Positions 29,501 to 42,963 are shown, numbered from the stretch's first letter. The stretch is 64,000 nucleotides of DNA from Prunella strophiata (GCA_036583965.1 JAZBQD010000030.1:112993889-113057888); one strand, 5' to 3'. Translations and numbers: made by a program. Notes: generated by a model from the sequence alone, not told the origin.

Positions 29501-30984
29501 TCCTCTTCCAGTGTCTCTGCCTGGCTTGGAGTCTGATTTAGAGCAGCAAATTAAAATTAAAGTTAAAATTGTCCAGTTGAAGTTGATGTGGCAGTGCCCT
29601 GCTGGGTCATCCTCCTCCCCATCACACCCCACAGCAGCTGGTGACCACAGCCACGTGCTGACACCAAAAAAAAAAAAAAGAGGGAATTGTCTGTTTAGCC
29701 AGCCCAGCTGAGGGAATTAGCAGCAGGGAATTTATCCCTCTCTGTTTTTCATGCCTCCTTCTGAGCGTGCAGTCCAAAGCACAGGCACCTGCTTTGGGTG
29801 GAGGAGTGGTGGTGGTGATGCCAAACTTGGGCTCTTTCAATGCTCCTCCACTCCTAGGGATGTTTGTTCCACCAGAAGCTTGAAAAGTCATTTTTGCCCT
29901 CAGCCCACAGCCCCAAAGCAGCCCTGAGGGTCAGAGGGGTGGTGGCACCTCTCACCCCACTCCTTCCCCAGGAGGATTTGCTGCAGACTCTGGGCTTTTG
30001 GATGATTCCCTTGTGGCTGACCCCTGTTTCTGAGAAGGAGGAGAGCTCCAAGAACAGACTGCTTTAGTGCTGTTTTGCCCCTCTGAAGCAGCACAATGCA
30101 GCATTAGCACAGGGAAGGATCTGCTCCATTAACTTTTGGAATGAGCTTATCAAGGGAGGTGGCAGCGCTGGTGGGAAAACAAGACACTCAAAGCTCCTTG
30201 CAAATCCAAACTCTCCTCCTCTAAAGCATCACACCTCATCAGCTGTGCTTGTAGCTCTGTCTCCTACAGATGACAGGGTAAAAAAAGGCTGCAAAGTGGA
30301 TTTTCTCCTGGTTGTCATCTTAATCTCCATCTTTCTCCTGTTAGCAACAAGCTCCAGCATTATCCCGGAGTTTTGCAGTGTCAGGGCTCTGACTGTGCTG
30401 CCTCTTTGGAGAGGATTGTTCACAGCAATTTAGCTCAAGGTGCCACACAACAGCAGCAGGCCAGGCTGGTTTGGCTTGAACACTGCACAGTATATAGTGG
30501 AAAGTTGTGGGATTGTTGCCACATTATTCAAAAGTGAATTAAACCACCTAGAGGTGAATAACACCAGGCATGGCATCCTCACCTTGGGTTTATTTCCTTT
30601 GGAAGGTTCTTTCTGTTGTCACTCTGACACATTTGCCTTCAGAAAACATCCATGTGATTGAGCAGCCACATGAAAAACTGGAGAAATTCCCCAAAGGTGC
30701 CAAATGGGATCCTGAAGAGTGATTCCATTCCCTCAGAGAGCTTTGCTACCTGCTCTCATCCAGACTTAATCCACTCCCTTCTGAAGGCCAGGTAATGCAG
30801 CAAGAAGACACTTTGGGCTTTTGTGAAGTTTGGTTTGTGACTTGTTGGTGACTTTGGACCCTTTGGCTGGCTGGAAGCCTGGACAATGGAGTCACTGCTG
30901 GGCCCAAAAAGCCCTGGCCACAAGGAGCCTGTTCACAAGGGAATTCCAGTTCAGGGCATGGGGCAGCACAGCTCACAGAGCCAC

Positions 30985-31440
30985 AGGAGGGTTTGGGTGG
31001 GAAGGGACCTCAAATCCCACCCAGTGCCACCCCTGCCATGGCAGGGACACCTTCCACTGTGCCAGGCTGCTCCCAGCCCCAGTGTCCAGCCTGGCCTTGG
31101 GCACTACCAGGGATCCAGGGGCAGCCACAGCTGCTCTGGCAATTCATTTCCAGGGCCTCCCCACCCTCCCAGGGAAGGATTTTTTCCCAACATTCCACCT
31201 AAACCTTGTAATTTCTCAGTGTGAAGCCATTCCCTGTGTGCTGTCCCTGCATGCCCTGGCAATTGTCTCTCTCCAGGTTCCCTGGGGCTCCTTCAGGCCC
31301 TGCAAGGCCACCCTGAGCTCAGCCCAAAGCTTCTCCTGTGCAGGTGAACAATGCCAGCTGTGCCAGCCTTTCCTGCCAGCAGAGCTGCTCCATCCCTCTG
31401 CTCATCCTGGAGCCTCCTCTGGGCTGGCTCAGTGTCTCAT
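30985..31440 (-). mobile_element. CR1 LINE 3' portion (antisense)
   Basis: Reverse-complement CR1: GTTTGGGTGGGAAGGGACCT, then CCATGGCAGGGACACCTTCC, CCAGTGTCCAGCCTGGCCTT and GGATCCAGGGGCAGCCACAG. It continues into the upstream CR1 part (CTGTGCAGGTGAACAATGCC, CTCATCCTGGAGCCTCCTCT). Shares the whole block with 38818-39345. Confidence 0.9.
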
Positions 31441-32167
31441 TCTCAGTCAGGACAGTGAACAATGCATTAATCACCTCCCCTTTCAGTGACAAACACCCCC
31501 ATGGACACACAAACAACCTGTCCACGTTCCCAAGGGGATTTATTAACTGAAAGCTTTCATACCTGACTGAACTTGGAGGAATGCTCACTAAAATTTTGGC
31601 CTTGAATTCTGTGTCCAATCCTGGGAGCAGCCCCTGCTCAGCTGAACTTTTATCCCTGTGCTGCCATCTGAGAGAATCACAGGAGGTTCCATTAATATTC
31701 CTGGTGAGACCAGAGCAAACCCTTTGCTCTGTGATTAATAATGTGTTAAGCCACAGTTCCAAATTATTTCAACTTTTCAATGGTTATGGGAACATTTACA
31801 AGACTGATGGCTGGGCTTTACACTGCCAAGAGGCTGAAAGAGCTGTCATTTATTACTGGGATTTCTTGTAGCCAAATTGTGTAACACTACCCTGCTAAAC
31901 TGCAGGAAAAGAATTATGAGCTTTGCCACAGCATCTTCCCAAATTAGAAATGGAGTGAAGCTTTCAGCACTACAAATGTTTTTGTGAGTGGGGAGAGGGA
32001 GGAAGTGAGGAAATGCCATTAGACTTCACCAAAAATACAAAACCCCAAACATTTCTGGACTGTGGTGGTGCAGCAGAGATTCACTCGTTGGGTTGGCTGA
32101 TTTAACCCTGTCACACCACAACATTTGGTGGTGATTTTTTGCTCAGTTTCACCATGTGTTTATAATC

Positions 32168-32322
32168 CTGGAATCCCAGAGTTGTTTGGCTTGGAAGGGA
32201 CCTTAAAAATCATTTTGTTCCAGTCTCTTCCATGGGCAGGGACACCTTCCACTATCCCAGGTTGTTCAGAGCTCCATCCAACCTGGCCTGGGACACTTCC
32301 AGGGATCCAGGGGCATCCACAT
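32168..32322 (-). mobile_element. CR1 LINE 3' tail (antisense)
   Basis: Begins TGGAATCCCAGAGTTGTTTG then GGCTTGGAAGGGACCTTAAA, followed by GGGCAGGGACACCTTCCACT and ends near the GGGATCCAGGGG block. Short and diverged. Confidence 0.85.
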
Positions 32323-34141
32323 AACCTGACCTGTTCATGATTTCCCAAGTATTTTCTTGTAACAACTTCTTAACCCACTCTGAAATCTGTTAGTTGTCTT
32401 CTCCCTGCTGCCAGTTAAATTCTCTTCTCCTCCCTTCTTATGACACAAGGACTTTTCCTTTGATGATAATCCACAGATCCCATTAAGCATTTGAAGGGAC
32501 TGAGGATTTCCAAGGCTCCCACATCAAGGATTTGATAATTTTGGGCACAGGGGAAGGTGCAGTCACTGCCCTGGGTGTCCCTGCACATGCCACAGCCCCC
32601 TGTCACCCCAGCTCCCCCAGGCAAAGGCTCCAATTATCCTGGGAGCAGGGAATTTTCAATCATGATTAAAAGGAGGAGAGAGCTCCACTGCACAGAGAAC
32701 AGGAAAAGGCTGAGGAAGCACAGCTGCTGCTCCAGGAAAACACTTTGGTAGTTCCATGATTGTTTCATCTGATCCTCCTTCTGTCCCCAAAACAACCCAT
32801 CCACTTTTGCCACCCATACCCTGCCCTGCTTAAAGCAGAGGAGAGAAAAGGTCTTGGGAAAGATGCTGAGATCTGCTGAGACCCCAGTACTGAGCCAAAA
32901 CTTGTGTTGAAATAGCAGGACCTGAAAAAAAAAAAGACAAAAAAGTTGTTACAGAACTTTAGTTCTCCATGAAATCCAAATCCATGCTCCAGGCCAAAAA
33001 ATTCCTCCTGGTTCCACCAAAGGCCAACAAAAATCCAGCTGGCCAAAATTCCACCTGGCCATCAGGATGTTCAAATCCTCACCACAGCCTTTCTTTGCTG
33101 CACACCTTCCATGAGGCTTCTAGGCAAGTTCGCTGTTCCCTGCCTCAACTTCCCCACTGGAAAAGAAAAATAATAACAAATCCTTACCTCAGAGACCTCC
33201 AGATACAAGGCCATGGGAAATAAGAGCCAAATATTGCTGGTCCTGTTCTTTCTGAGCCTCAATAATTCATTCCCTGCTGGGCTGCTGGATCCTCATGCAA
33301 ACTTACAGGCAAAGTATTTTCTGTGCTGTATTGTTGTGTTTCCATTGACCTGCACTTCCAGCAGAATTGGAATAAAATGTAATTGGAAAATTGATAGGAA
33401 ACACAAGGAAACAAATGATCTGGGCTGTACTGTGTGAGTTAATGCTCTGTGGAAGCAGGGCCCAGCATGTACCAGCTCTGCCTTTGCTCCCTAAATCCAT
33501 GAGGAATGTCAGGATTTAGGCTGGGATAATACTTCCAGTTAATTTCCACTACTCACATTCCTACTGGGAATAAGCAGTTGCTGGTTTGTCTCCCTTTTCC
33601 CTTTAGAAATGTGTGATTAAGGTGAAAAAAGAGTCATCATTCTTTGAGACAGCTCTGAGAAGCTGAGCCCAGCTTAGCCAGGCAGGAGCTCAGCCTTGGT
33701 GGGTGATTGAGCATTTCCTCACCTCGGGGCCCAGATGTTCAGCTGAGGAGAAGTCAAGGTGGCCTCTATCAATCTGTCACCTGTCCCAGAGCACCTCCCA
33801 GTTTTAGGTAAAGGGCCTCTGTGCACAATATTTGCTCCTTTTGTTCTCTCTGGTTAAAATAAACCCTTCTTCTTGGAGTACAAAGTGAGGGCAGTGGATG
33901 GATGTTTGATTTGGCAGCCAGGGGAAAATTTATCAGTGGTGGGAGGAGAGGAGGGCTCAGAGCTGGTTGGATTCTTGAACATCCCCCAGACTCACATCCC
34001 TTTTATCACCTGCCTTGTGTCCAGCCTGTCCCATGAGTCCTCCCAGATGTGGTGACTGACTCTGCAGGAAGTGCCAGGGGGAATAAACCCATCCCTGAGC
34101 TCCCCCAGTACCCAAACCTGATCCACTGCAAGGAGAGAATC

Positions 34142-34405
34142 GTGGAATCCCAAATTGGTTTGGGCTGGAAAGGGAACTTAAAACTCATCCAGTGCCAGCC
34201 CTGCCATGGCAGGGACACCTTCCACTGTGCCAGGCTGCTCCCAGCCCCAGTGTCCAGCCTGGCCTTGGGCACTGCCAGGGATCCAGGGGCAGCCACAGCT
34301 GCTCTGGGAATTCCATCCCAGCCCTGCCCACCCTGCCAGGGAAGGATTTCTCTCTGATATCCCATCTAACCCTGCTTTCTGTCAGTTTGAAGCCCTTCCC
34401 CTTGC
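34142..34405 (-). mobile_element. CR1 LINE 3' tail (antisense)
   Basis: GTGGAATCCCAAATTGGTTT, then the CCATGGCAGGGACACCTTCC and CCAGCCTGGCCTTGGGCACT blocks, ending at GATATCCCATCTAACCCTGC. Same subfamily as the copies at 30985 and 38818. Confidence 0.9.
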
Positions 34406-34627
34406 CCTGTCTAAGGATTTGGGAAGTTTTCAAAGAGACCACGGCAAATTTTATTTCTCTTTCCCACCCTGGAGGTTAAAGAGAGCTCAGGAACCCAGCA
34501 GGATCCAGGGGATGCTGCCCCACGAGCAGACATCTGTTAGGTTGCTTGGACTTAGCAAGGATCCCATGGAGGTGTAAAACTGTGGAGATCTGAGTCAGGT
34601 CTGCAGTGTGGAACAGCAAAATCCCCA

Positions 34628-35110
34628 TTCACAGAATTTACAGAATTCATAGAATTCACAGAATTCACAGAATTCACAGAATTCCCACAATGACTGGGTT
34701 GGAAGAGACCTTCAAGACCATCAAGTCCAACCCAGCCCCAACCCCTCAACTAAACCCTGGCACCCAGTGCCACATCCAGGCTTTGTTAAACACACCCAGG
34801 GATGGGGACTCCACCACCTCCCTGGGCAGCCATTCCACAACTTTATCTCCCTTTCTGTGAAAAACTTTTTCCTGCTATCCAGCCTGTGTTTCCCTTGGTG
34901 CAGCTTGAGGCTGTGTGCTCTGGTTGTGTCAGTGCTGCCTGGAGAAAGAGCCCAGTCCCAGCTGAGCCCAGGCACCTTTCAGGAGCTGTGCAGAGCTGAG
35001 GGCACCCCTGAGTCTCCTTTTCTCCAGGCTGAGCACCCCCAGCTCCCTCAGTGCTTCCTCTCAGGGTTTGTGCTCCCAGCCCCTCTCCAGCCTCGTTTCC
35101 TCATGGAAAA
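34628..35110 (-). mobile_element. CR1 LINE 3' portion of another subfamily (antisense), with expanded tail repeat
   Basis: Begins with six or so copies of ACAGAATTC, the CR1 3' terminal repeat (34630-34685). Then come GGGTTGGAAGAGACCTTCAA, ACCATCAAGTCCAACCCAGC and CCACCACCTCCCTGGGCAGC. The minus strand still encodes HRLDSRKKFFTEREIKLWNG, the degraded CR1 reverse-transcriptase tail. It ends among blocks such as CAGGCTGAGCACCCCCAGCT. Confidence 0.9.
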
Positions 35111-37622
35111 CCTTCCAAGGTCCTTCCTTGGAAGTTGCTGCTGGTTTGAACTGCTGCTGACTGGGGCTAGAATCAGGAAAATTTAAAATTTCTCCTTAAA
35201 CACTCACAAGAAATGTTAGAGACAGATGGCTTTAGCCAGAAATGCCCATGTTTAGTTTTTTCCTGTTTACCTCTGAGCCTGGGTGCCCTGACTTTGGTGA
35301 GGGAGGTCCAGATTTAGCCAAAGCTCCTTGTCCAATGCCTGGATCAAGGCAGGGTTCCACGGCAGCACTGCTCTGGCAGCAGCAGTAAAGGCTGCAGGAG
35401 ATGGCTGTGGCACTGTGCTTGTCATGCAGGAGGACATGGGCTGCAGTTTGTGTCACCACTGCCTCAAACCCACGTGGGAATCAGGAGGAAATCAGGGAAA
35501 GCACCATCCTGTAGCTCAGCAAGGCACATCCTTCAAATAATCCATCCCTGCCACAGCCACAGGACATCCTCCCTGCCCAGACATTCCCAAAGAACTTTTG
35601 CAATAATCCCTCGACAATATTTTCCAGGCATTGCTGTTTTTTTTTTTTTTTTTTTAATTTTTTTTTCCCTTAGACACACTCTCACAAGGCATCTCTGCTG
35701 GGAGAAGAGTGCCACCTCATGCCTGATGCTGAGGATGGAAGGAGCCCCAGCAGGGAGGCTGGGATTGTGCAGAAAGGGACAGCTCCTGCCCTGGGCAGCT
35801 TTTCATCCAGCACCACAACACCCTGAGACCATCGCCCCCCTCCAAAACTCGTGTTTCTGTGCCTTGCTGAACACAAAACCCACGAATTCATTCATTACTC
35901 GGGAAAGCTGACATTATGGAGGCTTTCATACAAAGTTTTTCCTGCTTTGAAAGCCCCCTCATTTTAATTCCAGACTCTTTTCCATCATCTTAAGCACCTC
36001 TCCTCTGGGAATTCTGCAATTTGGATGTGAGCACCATCACCTTGTTTCCCTTTCCACACACACTCTTCTCAAGTTCTTTATTTTTTCCTTACTAAAACCA
36101 ACAATTTTTTCCTCAATTTTGTCATTGACATAATTATTGTTAAACTAAGGAAAATTTAAAAGCCCTAATTACTTTGTTGCTTCCACAAGTGAGGTGCAGG
36201 TGTCAAAGAAACTTAGAATTTCTCTGCTCCATCACCAGTTTGGACTGTTTGAAGAAAAATCTGACATATTTTGCCATAGATTGATTTGTCTGTACTCCTC
36301 CAGAAACAATTAGTTTAAATATTATCAGTTTAAGTATGAAGAAATAGACAAAAAAAAAAATAGCTTTATGCTGGCTTTTTTGCTGTTTTTTGATCTGCTC
36401 TTCCCCTACTTTAAATGAATTCAGACATTAAGGAAAGTGCCAGACTGAAAAGCCCAGAGCCTGAAGTGTGGTGTTCCTGTTTTTTCCCAGAATAGAAATA
36501 TCAGGAAAGTAGAACTGAAGCTTTCCTAAAATCCCAACCCTATTCCTGCTCTTCTCCTTTACTGGACCCATTGCTAAACCTGGGCAGTAATTAAAGATCC
36601 CAATCAGCTTCTTCCTCACCACCTCCAGTACAACCACAGTCAATGAAAACCAAGTGAATATTAATTTTTCCAAAATGGTCATTGATCTACCAGCAGGTGT
36701 TAATGGCTTTTACTGTTAGACAGGATGCCAAGCAGATAAATATGGATACAAAATCTGACATAACTCGAATATTAAATAGCATTTCAGAAGTGAAAGATTT
36801 TGCATCTCATTCCCCCAGGCAGCCACTTTCTGCTCCCTCCTGCATCTCAAAATATGCTGCTCACATTGTCAGATAGCCAAATATTATTAACCTGAAAGCA
36901 TCAACTTAATAAGTCTCATCCCATGAACAGAAAAAAAAAAAAAAAGAAAAAAAAAAAGAAAAAAGAAACAACTCAGAATAAAAATCAAAACCCACTTGCT
37001 ACTCAGTGGGAGGATTTTACAGCACAGATGATTTTCTGTGCAGAACTGCAAGAAGGCCTGCAAAAGTTCATCAAAAATCAGAGCTGCAGGGAGCCTGGCA
37101 TTGGCTGAGTCTTTTGTTGTGATCAAGATATCAATAAACCCTCATTTAAATTTTAATTAAAGATGGTTGTTGTGTCAGATGAACTTGGAGCTTAACGTGC
37201 TTAATGGTTCCCCTTAAAGAGATTTTTATAAAGGGCTTGATCAATCACATTAAATAATGGCATGAACAAATGTTAGGTTGCTTCAATTCTCTCCCACTAA
37301 GAAAATTAAAGGGGATAAGATCTACTACCCAAGCCCATCACTTAAAATAGTAACAAAAACCAGCCCAGATATTCCTCCTCCTCCCAGAGCTTGGGATTTT
37401 GAGCTTCCTTCTGCAAACCATGGAGCTCCTCTCCCCCAGTCCTCTTGCTACACTTTCAGGTGAAGCAGAAGACAAAAATATCATCTCTGAGCATGGGATA
37501 TCTTTAGAAAAGCTGATTTCTTCAAGTTTTCTCCTCTAAAATCAAGTTCCACCCACCCACGTGTGGCTTGTCCCAGCCCACCCAAAAGGATGCAGAGTTA
37601 CAAAACCACCTGGGCAACCTCA

Positions 37623-38028
37623 CTGAACTGGGCTGCTGCTTCCCAAAAATTCCAGGGATTTTGGAACTGGAATTGGGCTGCTGCTTCCCAAAAATTCCAG
37701 GGATTTTGGAACTGGAATTGGGCTGCTGCTTCCCAAAAATTCCAGGGATTTTGGAACTGGCATTGGGCTGCTGCTTCCCAAAAACTCCAGGGATTTTGGA
37801 ACTGGCATTGGGCTGCTGCTTCCCAAAAATTCCAGGGATTTTGGAACTGGCATTGGGCTGCTGCTTCCCAAAAATTCTAGGGATCTTTGAACTGGCATTG
37901 GGCTGCTGCTTCCCAAAAATTCCAGGGATTTTGGAACTGGAATTGGGCTGCTGCTTCCCAAAAATTCCAGGGATTTTGGAACTGGAATTGGGCTGCTGCT
38001 TCCCAAAAATCCCAGTGATTTTGGAACC
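37623..38028. repeat. 45-bp minisatellite, nine units
   Basis: Unit starts at 37630, 37675, 37720 and so on every 45 bp to 37990, each reading GGGCTGCTGCTTCCCAAAAA, TTCCAGGGATTTTGGAACTG, GAATT or GCATT. Units differ at only a few positions. Because 45 is a multiple of three the array is open on both strands, which creates spurious reading frames. Confidence 0.95.
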
Positions 38029-38817
38029 TTTGCTTGTGCTGCATTTCCAAGCATCACTTCTCCCCAGCATCTGCCTGGCAGGAGCAAGTGCTTTACCCTG
38101 AGCTCTCTTTCATCTCCCCCTCTGCTCTCTTCAGCCACAAACCTTGAAACAACCCCCACAATATTTGGTGGGTGATTCACAGATTTTGCTGTCAAAAAGC
38201 TCCCAATCTTGCCTGATTTCCTGGATTTTACAGCATGCCAAGCTATGTGTTCACACTGTTTTGTCTTTAATCCTGGCAGTTGCAAACATTTCCACAGGAA
38301 AATGTGACATTTTTATAAAAAGCTCCAAGTCAGGAAAGTTCAGCACGGAGCAAACCTTGGATGTTCAGCATTTTAAGGAGAGGAACAAAAGCCATCCAAA
38401 CATGCAGACTGGAATTAGGTGTGGAAGAAGTGGTGGAACAGATCACACTTCTATTTTAATGAAATGTTTATCCCCCAGCCGTGACAGCATGAGTGTGCAG
38501 CAGGTACAGAGTGTCACAGAAAATGCTTCTTTTGCAGAAAACACCATTCCAAGGAAAAGGTTTTTGTTTTTTTTTTCTCCCAGCCATCCCTTGGCATTAA
38601 TTCCCATGAGTAGGAATTCAGCAGTGCCTTGTTTTGGTGTCAGTCCCATTGCACTGGGGGCTGAGTTCCTGTTCCCCAGGAGAGGTGCAGATGTTGAGGG
38701 TTGTGTTTATTTTTCCACTAAAGACTGACTCTCTGTGCACCTTCCTTGAAGGATGCCATCTTGGAGGAGCTCCTGCATGAAAAATGTTCAATCCTTTCCC
38801 AATGCCAAATGCATTTC

Positions 38818-39345
38818 ACAGAATTTCAGATCTACAGAATGGTTTGGGTTGGAAGGGACCTTAAAGCCCATCCAGTGCCACCCCTGCCATGGCAGGGACA
38901 CCTTCCACTGTGCCAGGCTGCTCCCAGCCCCAGTGTCCAGCCTGGCCTTGGGCACTGCCAGGGATCCAGGGGCAGCCACAGCTGCTCTGGCAATTCCAGC
39001 CCAGCCCCTCACCAACCTGCCAGGGAACAATTCCTCATTCCCAAGATCCCATCCAGCCCTGCCCTCTGGCACTGGGAGCCATTCCCTGTGTGCTGTCCCT
39101 GCATGCCCTGGAAATTGTCTCTCTCCAGGTTTCCTGGGGCTCCTTCAGGCCCTGCAAGGCCACCCTGAGCTCAGCCCAAAGCTTCTCCTGTGCAGGTGAA
39201 CAATGCCAGCTGTGCCAGCCTTTCCTGCCAGCAGAGCTGCTCCATCCCTCTGCTCACCCTGGAGCCTCCTCTGGGCTCTCTGCAGCAGCTCCAGCTCCTC
39301 CCAGGGCTGGGGCAGCTCTGCAGGTGGGCTCTCACCTGAAGGGGA
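38818..39345 (-). mobile_element. CR1 LINE 3' portion (antisense), about 530 bp
   Basis: TACAGAATGGTTTGGGTTGG, then GAAGGGACCTTAAAGCCCAT, CCATGGCAGGGACACCTTCC and CCAGTGTCCAGCCTGGCCTT. It continues into CCTGGAGCCTCCTCTGGGCT and CAGCAGCTCCAGCTCCTCCC. It is the longest preserved CR1 here and lies about 200 bp left of the 31-bp minisatellite. Confidence 0.9.
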
Positions 39346-39545
39346 CTCAGAGGCACAATCCCAAACTCTTTCCTGCTGCCCACCTGCTTTGGATGCAGCC
39401 CAGGTCACATTTGTCTTTCTGGGATGCAAATGCACATTTCTGAGTCAGGCATTTTCTATTCTTCACTTCCTACTTGTATTTTATATGTGCCCAATTCCCA
39501 TCTTCTGCCTCCCCTGTGAGGAATCGAGAGAGAGGAACCTGCTTC

Positions 39546-40035
39546 TGATCCACCCAGGATCCTCTCAGTCCATCCAGATCAGCCCAGGATCCTCTCAGCT
39601 CCATCCAGATCCACTCAGGATCATCCCAGTTCCATCCACATCCCCCCAGGATCCTCTCAGCTCCATCCACATCCATCCAGAACCCTCTCAGCTCCATCCA
39701 CATCCACCCAGAACCCTCTCAGCTCCATCCACATCCATCCAGGATCCTCTCAGCTCCATCCACATCCCCTCAGGATCCTCTCAGCTCCCTCCAGATCCCC
39801 CCAGGATCCTCTCAGCTCCATCCAGATTCATCCAGGATCCTCTCAGCTCCATCCACATCCCCCCAGGGTCCTCTCAGCTCCATCCACATCCCCCCAGGAT
39901 CCTCTCAGCTCCCTCCAGATCCCCCCAGGATCCTCTCAGCTCCATCCAGATTCATCCAGGATCCTCTCAGCTCCATCCACATCCCCCCAGGATCCTCTCA
40001 GCTCCATCCAGATCCCCCCAGGATCCTCTCAGCCC
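39546..40035. repeat. 31-bp minisatellite, about 16 units
   Basis: Unit CTCTCAGCTCCATCCAGATC plus CCCCCAGGATC, with variants CACATCC, GATTCATCC and CCACTCAGG. The period of 31 makes reading frames rotate every 93 bp. It lies about 200 bp beyond the antisense CR1 at 38818-39345. Confidence 0.93.
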
Positions 40036-42714
40036 CTCATCTGGTGGCTCAGCTCCCACTGCTCAGTGAAAAATCCCACAGGACCCTTCTCCAGGCAGCT
40101 GCAATCAGAGCCTTGCTGCCTCTTCCTGGATATTTTCATGGAATTGTGGAGCAGGATGCCCATGAACCATGGCAGGGGAGAACATCCCACCTGCAGGATT
40201 GGGGAGAAAGCCCTTGGGTTGGTAGAAGTGTGTTTTTAAAAGGTCAGGACAGTTCTTCTCACTCAGTACTTTGGAAAATGGAGCTGCGGTTTCTTTTAAC
40301 CAAAATTCCCATTAATTCCCCCATGGTGGGCACCCAGAAGGAAAAATAAAGCTCTTGTGTGGTGCTGATCTGAAATCTGGGGAAGCTCTGGATCCATAAA
40401 TGTATCCCAAAAGCCAAACACAGAGCAGGGCACAAAATCCTGGCACTTCCTGCTCCAGCTCCTCTGAACTGAGCTCCCAGTTTTAAAGGACTCCAAGTGC
40501 CAGTTCTGGAACCAGCTCCTCTCTCTCTGGTCAGACACTATGGGATTTAATAAGTTTCCCAGATTTAGGTGACAGAAAAATGTAATCATCACCCAATGGA
40601 AAAAGATCAGCTGAAAAACAGCATCAAAATTCAGACACATCAGGATTTGCTGGGCACAGCCTGAATATGAGGCTAAATGGAAGTTAAATATTGGCTGAAT
40701 TGTAAATTTATGGTAAAATTGCAATTTTGGGGGGTAAGATTACCACCTCATTACAAGCAGTTTATTGAGAATATGTTGGTACAGTTTGCTAAAAGTGGCA
40801 GCACATTTGAGGCTGGATCAGACAAACTCTCCTGCCTCAGCAGGTACCACTTGTCAGAAAGCAAGAAATTAGCCACAAATTACCCAGTATTTAATTCCTG
40901 ATAGCAGAAACAGGAACCAAGTAAATCAAGCATTTCTAATTCAGCATTTTTCCACTGGAAAATATCATTTCACTGGCATTGAAATCTCCTGCTGGGGGGA
41001 AAAAATGCATTTTAACAGTTTGTAAAAGGCTAAAGCATGCCCATTTTTTTCTGATTTGCATTACACAATATATCACATTTGAAGAAGTCAGAATGAAACC
41101 AGAATGCTTTGACCAATTCAAGTTAGATTTTGTTTAGAATCTAACTTAATATTAACTTCATTTTTTTCTTAATGCCTGTTATTTGTTTTAGCAAGAAATA
41201 GAATTCAGAGCATCACAAAGTTCAACTGACTTGAAATTATGGTTTCAATTTCCTTTGCATATTCATCTCTGTGCAAATGGGAGCTGATAATCTGCTTGTT
41301 CTCCTGCAGAGCTGTGATTTTCTTTCGGGGTGGGGTGGTCAGAGCAGCTGCTCCAGCCCACTCACTCCATGGCAATTTGGATTTTCTGGATTGAGCTGGT
41401 CCCTGCTCCCTCCCCAGCTACCACAGAGACCCCTGAGCAGCATTCACAGATGGTGTCAGCAAATAAAATCTCAAATATAGTGATCTTCTCCCGAGTAAGA
41501 AAGGGGAAAATAGAAATAACAAATTACACGTATCATTTGCGGGAAAAAAAAAAAAAAAAAAAACAAAACAAAAAAAAAAAAAAAACCAAAAAAACACACC
41601 AGTTTTAGCATTACAAAAGGAAAAAGAAAACAAACAAAACCCAGCAAAATTTAACTCCTTGTATTCTAATAAGAATAAAAAATTCTGTCCTCACTCCCTT
41701 CCTCTCCCACTCAACTCACAACCCCACAACACAAGGGTTTCACACCAGACACGCTGAAGCAAAGATTTTTAAAATATTTAAAAGGCTCTCAGACACCTGT
41801 ACAGTTTTGACTTCTTTCAGGACATTTTGACATTTCTCAGGGTGAGATAAACAACCAATTTCCAGGTGTGCTCTGAACCAAGTTATAAAGGAATTCCCCT
41901 TTGCTACCTCTGAATGAGAGATTATATATATATAATATATATATATTTGTTTACTCAAAATTTACTCAAATAAACTGAAACTACCATAGCTTTATTGTCA
42001 GCTGAACCTAAATTCTATCATTTTATGCTTCCAGCTTTAAAATGCTGCAGAATTCAGGTCCAACACATTTTCCTTCTTTCTAGCTTGGTTAAAGAGGACC
42101 AATTAACTCTCCCAGGGAATGTTTCTGACACCGACTTGGTGGCACTCTGGAAATTTTATTCCAAATTTCTGTCTTTTTTCCTTTTTTTTTTTTCTTTGAG
42201 GCAATCATTTTCACACCAGGGAGAGCTGTTTAGTACAAATTTGACAGCAAAAAAAGAAAAAAAAAAAAAAATTCTAGAGGAGGAAGAAGGAAGAGAATCT
42301 ACTGCCAGTACATCTCCTGCTTTTCCATCTCAGCGTGTTCCTGGTGGCACAGCAGTGAAACAGAGCCAGTAAAAGCTGGGGAATTTGCCAAAGCCCACAC
42401 AGGGTCTGCAGGAGAAGAGAGGGATCAAGCAGGGGGGTCTTGACTCTGAGCTTTTGGCTTGTTTTTAATAGCCCACCCTGCTTTCTTCTTCTCCTGAGCA
42501 CCCAAAAATAGCCAAGTGACAAATCCTTGAGCAAACAGATTGGAGTGCAGAAGGTCAGAGGGGCAGAGAGCACAGCCCTGCCTGGCTGGGCAGGATCCTG
42601 GAAATCCACCTGGGTTTCCTGGGGACACAGAAAAGGGGCAGGTTCATCAATTCCCTCAATATTGGGGTCATTAGAGAGGGATTTTTATGCAGAGGGGATT
42701 TGCACACAGGGCAT

Positions 42715-42963
42715 GGCTCCCAGTGCCAGAGGGCAGGACTGGATGGGAGACTGGGAATGAGGAATTGTTCCCTGGCAGGGTGGGCAGGACCTGGAATAGA
42801 ATTGCCAGAGCAGCTGTGGCTGCCCCTGGATCCCTGGCAGTGCCCAAGGCCAGGCTGAACAGGGTTATGAGCACCCTTGATCTAAGACCCCCACCCATGG
42901 CAGGGGGTGGAACTGGAAGATCTTTGATGTCCCTTCCAACCCAAACCAGCCTGGGATTCTTTG
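42715..42963 (+). mobile_element. CR1 LINE 3' tail
   Basis: ACTGGGAATGAGGAATTGTT, CTGGCAGTGCCCAAGGCCAG, then a diverged stretch and the end GATGTCCCTTCCAACCCAAA. Sense orientation. Confidence 0.88.

Noticed and set aside
37522..38285. Frames of 177-221 codons on both strands with 15-residue repeats
   Set aside because: Produced by the 45-bp array, whose period is a multiple of three; no start context, splice sites or family match.
39203..40069. 288-codon frame with His/Pro/Ser repeats
   Set aside because: Comes from antisense CR1 followed by the 31-bp minisatellite; the peptide motif rotates as the frame shifts each unit.
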